Assembly: GCA_030019475.1 (NCBI GenBank)
Contig: JASEER010000015.1
Coordinates: forward strand, 1-51,870
Direction of reading: 5' to 3'
DNA length: 51,870 nt
Source of the DNA: Thermoanaerobacterales bacterium
GTDB taxonomy: Bacteria > Bacillota > Desulfotomaculia > Desulfotomaculales > JASEER01
Positions 50,213 to 51,870 of this stretch are shown one piece after another (within the stretch, counting starts at the first letter, position 1; each line of letters begins with the position of its first letter). The notes beneath the pieces are model-generated. The model saw only the letters and a list, made by a program, of their open reading frames with translations. It searched no databases and was not told the origin of the DNA. Made by a program: the position numbers and the translations under genes.

Positions 50213-51445
50213 GTGGAAGCGTTGGACGCACCGGCCGGATCGACGGGCGAACTGCTGGCTGCGCTGAGCACGGCTCTGGATTTCACGGCCCGCGGCCTTT
50301 CGGCTCACCACCGGCGGGTGGCCTATGCCGCCCTGGAAGTGGGGAAGGCCGCCGGCCTGGGGACCGCCGAAACCGGGCGGGTCTACACCGCGGCACTGAT
50401 TCACGACCTGGGGGCGCCCACTTTTGTCGAAAAGATGGAGCTGCACCGCTTCGAGGTCGCCAGCCCCTTCGAGCACTGCGCGCGGGGAGCCGCCCTGGCG
50501 GCGGCGATTCCCGGCCTGGAAGGAGTGGCGGAGGTCATCCTCAGCCATCACGACCGCTGGGACGGCGCCAACCCGAGCGGCCTGGCGGGGGAGGCCGTTC
50601 CCGTGGAGAGCCGGCTCATCCACCTCTGTGACCGCCTGGATGTCCTGATCGACGCGAAACACTACATCCTGGACCAGGCAGACGTCATCCTGGCGCGCCT
50701 GAAGGACGGCGCGAAATCGCTCTTCGACCCCCTGCTGTACGAGGCCCTCGAGGACGTGGCGGCGCGGGAGTCTTTCTGGCTCGACCTCGTCTCCTGGAAC
50801 CTGCCCGAGCTCCTGCGGGAGAAAGCAGGTCCGCCGGTGCCGGAACGGGACGGGGCCGCGTCCCTGGCCGGCATCGCCGGGATGTTCGCCCGCGTCGTCG
50901 ACAGCAAGAGCCCCTTCACCCACCGGCACTCCCGCCTGGTGGCCCGGGTGGCCGGGGAGCTGGCCGCGCGCCTGGGCTTCGGCGCCGCGGAGCGGGAACG
51001 GGTGTATATCGCCGGGCTCTTGCACGACCTGGGCAAGCTCTCCGTCCCCGAGGCCGTCCTCGACAAACCGGGCCGGCTGGCGGCCGCCGAGTACCGCGTG
51101 ATCAAGCGCCATACCTATTACACCTACCATATCCTGCGGCGGGTTCCCGGCCTGGAAGAGATCGCCGGCTGGGCGGCCTACCACCACGAGCGCCTCGACG
51201 GGCGGGGCTACCCTTTCCACCTGCGGGGGCAGGAACTGTCGACCGGCGCCAGGCTGATGGCCGTCGCCGACCTCTTCGCCGCCCTGGTCGAGGACCGTCC
51301 CTATCGTCCGGGCCTGCCGCGGATGCAGGTGGAGAGCATCATCCGCGACCAGGTGCGCGACGGCGCCGTCGACGGGGACATCGCCAGCGTCCTGCTGGCC
51401 GGCTACGAATCCTTCGCCGCCCTGGACGAGGTCTTTCGGCCATGA
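50213..51445 (+). CDS. Tandem HD-domain protein with C-terminal HD-GYP phosphodiesterase
   Basis: About 410 residues. Two HD units in tandem. The first (about 15-200) has TARGLSAHHRRVAYAALEVG, AALIHDLGAPTF and SHHDRWDGANPSGL: HDLGA instead of HD-GK and GANP instead of GYP, so it looks degenerate. The second (about 225-410) has THRHSRLVARVAGELA, AGLLHDLGKLSVPE, HHERLDGRGYPFHL and MAVADLFAALVEDRPYR, all HD-GYP hallmarks, suggesting cyclic-di-GMP hydrolysis. No membrane or receiver domain. GTG 50213 is my best start; earlier starts are possible. Confidence 0.85.
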   Translation: MEALDAPAGSTGELLAALSTALDFTARGLSAHHRRVAYAALEVGKAAGLGTAETGRVYTAALIHDLGAPTFVEKMELHRFEVASPFEHCARGAALAAAIPGLEGVAEVILSHHDRWDGANPSGLAGEAVPVESRLIHLCDRLDVLIDAKHYILDQADVILARLKDGAKSLFDPLLYEALEDVAARESFWLDLVSWNLPELLREKAGPPVPERDGAASLAGIAGMFARVVDSKSPFTHRHSRLVARVAGELAARLGFGAAERERVYIAGLLHDLGKLSVPEAVLDKPGRLAAAEYRVIKRHTYYTYHILRRVPGLEEIAGWAAYHHERLDGRGYPFHLRGQELSTGARLMAVADLFAALVEDRPYRPGLPRMQVESIIRDQVRDGAVDGDIASVLLAGYESFAALDEVFRP

Positions 51446-51664
51446 CAGGGTGTTCCACCGGACTTTCATACGGGTTTTGGCATCTGGCCAAAGACGCTCA
51501 TTATAAAAGTGCAGGGCTCCAACTTGGATATCGAGTCCTTGATGGAGAGTGCCCGGCGCATAAGGGTCGATAGGCGGTTACGGGCGCTCCTTGCGAAAAC
51601 GACATTGCCAGGGGGGCCGGACGCGTAAGACTGCAACGTGTCAGTTAATCCAGGGCCTTCCGTT
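51446..51664. other. Intergenic region after the HD-GYP gene
   Basis: The HD-GYP frame stays open past its stop for about 60 codons, and a 39-residue frame from GTG 51509 (with SLMESARRIRVDRRLRALLA) ends at TAA near 51628. No ribosome site and no family likeness, so I do not call a gene. AT content rises toward the right. Confidence 0.4.
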
Positions 51665-51716
51665 TGGGTGGGTCAATTCCCTACCGGTGCCAGTGGGTCA
51701 AAGAGTAAGTCGTTGA
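51665..51716. mobile_element. IS21-family-like terminal repeats
   Basis: GGGTGGGTCAATTCCCTACC followed by GTGCCAGTGGGTCAAAGAGT and a GTTGACAGG element. Two spaced copies of GTGGGTCAA followed by a TTGACA-like end is the style of IS21-family termini, which carry multiple internal repeats. No istA or istB sequence is visible, so this would be an isolated or edge-cut end. Recognised from memory of the pattern only. Confidence 0.35.
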
Positions 51717-51870
51717 CAGGGGTACCAGTATCAGACCAGGAGCAAACACCAGGTTTACCACGACGGCGTCTACGACCCCAGCTCTCCAAAGATATGCTAC
51801 AGCAGTGTCATAACCGTGAAATAGCACTCTCTCACCGGCCAGGCTCTCCCGGTCAGTTGTTGTTTGTCGG
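51681..51870 (-). CDS. Possible hydrophobic ORF entering from the right edge
   Basis: A minus-strand frame is open from the right edge to a stop at 51681-51683, 62 codons. It includes YLWRAGVVDAVVVNLVFAPG and LILVPLSTTYSL, which could be a membrane segment. It overlaps the IS21-like repeats and no start is in view, so it may be chance. Confidence 0.2.
   Translation of the reverse strand, partial: RQTTTDRESLAGERVLFHGYDTAVAYLWRAGVVDAVVVNLVFAPGLILVPLSTTYSLTHWHR

Noticed and set aside
49859-51469. Long open frames on both strands around the HD-GYP gene (528 and 532 codons)
   Set aside because: The plus frame only has HD similarity from about 50213 on; the minus frame is antisense except for its last 68 codons, which I kept as a separate small membrane gene.
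51446-51628. In-frame continuation after the HD-GYP stop (60 codons)
   Set aside because: No start with ribosome site, no homology, and open frames of this length are frequent by chance in GC-rich DNA. A readthrough product cannot be excluded but nothing supports it.
1-51870. CRISPR arrays, tRNA and rRNA genes
   Set aside because: No regularly spaced identical repeats of 25-40 bases and no cloverleaf-like sequence with T-arm GGTTCRANNCC other than that of the tmRNA were seen. A tRNAscan or CRISPR search would settle it.

Overview
The window reads as GC-rich chromosomal DNA of an anaerobic, spore-forming Firmicute of the Desulfotomaculum/Thermoanaerobacterales type (Clostridia in the broad sense). 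Grounds: a Gram-positive style spc/alpha ribosomal operon with four-cysteine L36 and zinc-type S14, a small acid-soluble spore protein (SspH), VanW, DUF3231 and SLH proteins, strong AAGGAGG-like Shine-Dalgarno sites with many GTG/TTG starts, and an oxygen-independent (cbi-type) cobalamin pathway. I do not name a species. No tRNA, rRNA or CRISPR array was found.

Layout. 1-9974 (+): end of rpmC, then rpsQ-rplN-rplX-rplE-rpsZ-rpsH-rplF-rplR-rpsE-rpmD-rplO-secY-map-KOW protein-infA-rpmJ-rpsM-rpsK-rpsD-rpoA-rplQ. The adk gene usual between secY and map is absent. 10116-11956 (+): truA, smpB and the tmRNA gene ssrA, i.e. the trans-translation pair. 11957-13662: AT-richer accessory DNA next to ssrA, with a MntA/HepT toxin-antitoxin pair and transposase remnants. 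13663-21461: YkgJ-type protein, SspH, a LysM protein, PAP2 phosphatase, a DUF2007 protein, and a minus-strand operon (TPR-like membrane protein, PRC-barrel protein, VanW, PHP phosphatase). 21472-25610 (-): a zinc/manganese-type ABC transporter behind a promoter and leader terminator, followed by a methyltransferase and a second YkgJ protein. 25678-26433 (+): a coiled-coil protein and a DUF3231 ferritin-like protein.

26712-43000 (+): a consensus promoter and a cobalamin riboswitch head a near-continuous, largely overlapping gene train: cobalt uptake (cbiM, cbiN, cbiQ and a CbiO ATPase fused to CbiC methylmutase), corrin ring synthesis (cbiX, D, E, L, F, G, H), amidation and side chain (cbiA, cobD, cbiP, cbiB) and nucleotide loop assembly (cobU, cobT, cobS). 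cbiT and cbiJ are not in the cluster. 43069-45975: a secreted PepSY protein (-) divergent from an OmpR-type response regulator and histidine kinase (+). 46065-51445: two small membrane proteins, an MBL-fold hydrolase, a large YcdB/SLH surface protein and a tandem HD/HD-GYP protein. The last 425 bases hold no convincing gene but contain a sequence resembling an IS21-family end.

The most interesting observation is that the whole cobalamin/cobalt cluster lies between two direct copies of one sequence. The 3' part of the pepSY gene plus the response-regulator control region at 43098-43823 recurs, with about 600 bases missing from its middle, at 26582-26707, directly upstream of the riboswitch promoter. 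The copied segment carries three 11-base direct repeats that look like an OmpR-family operator. This suggests either insertion or duplication of the cluster at this locus, and possible control of the cobalamin genes by the adjacent two-component system. Other points are the CbiO-CbiC fusion, a CbiG without its middle domain, an attenuator-like leader on the metal ABC operon, and a family of short-word palindromic spacers between genes.
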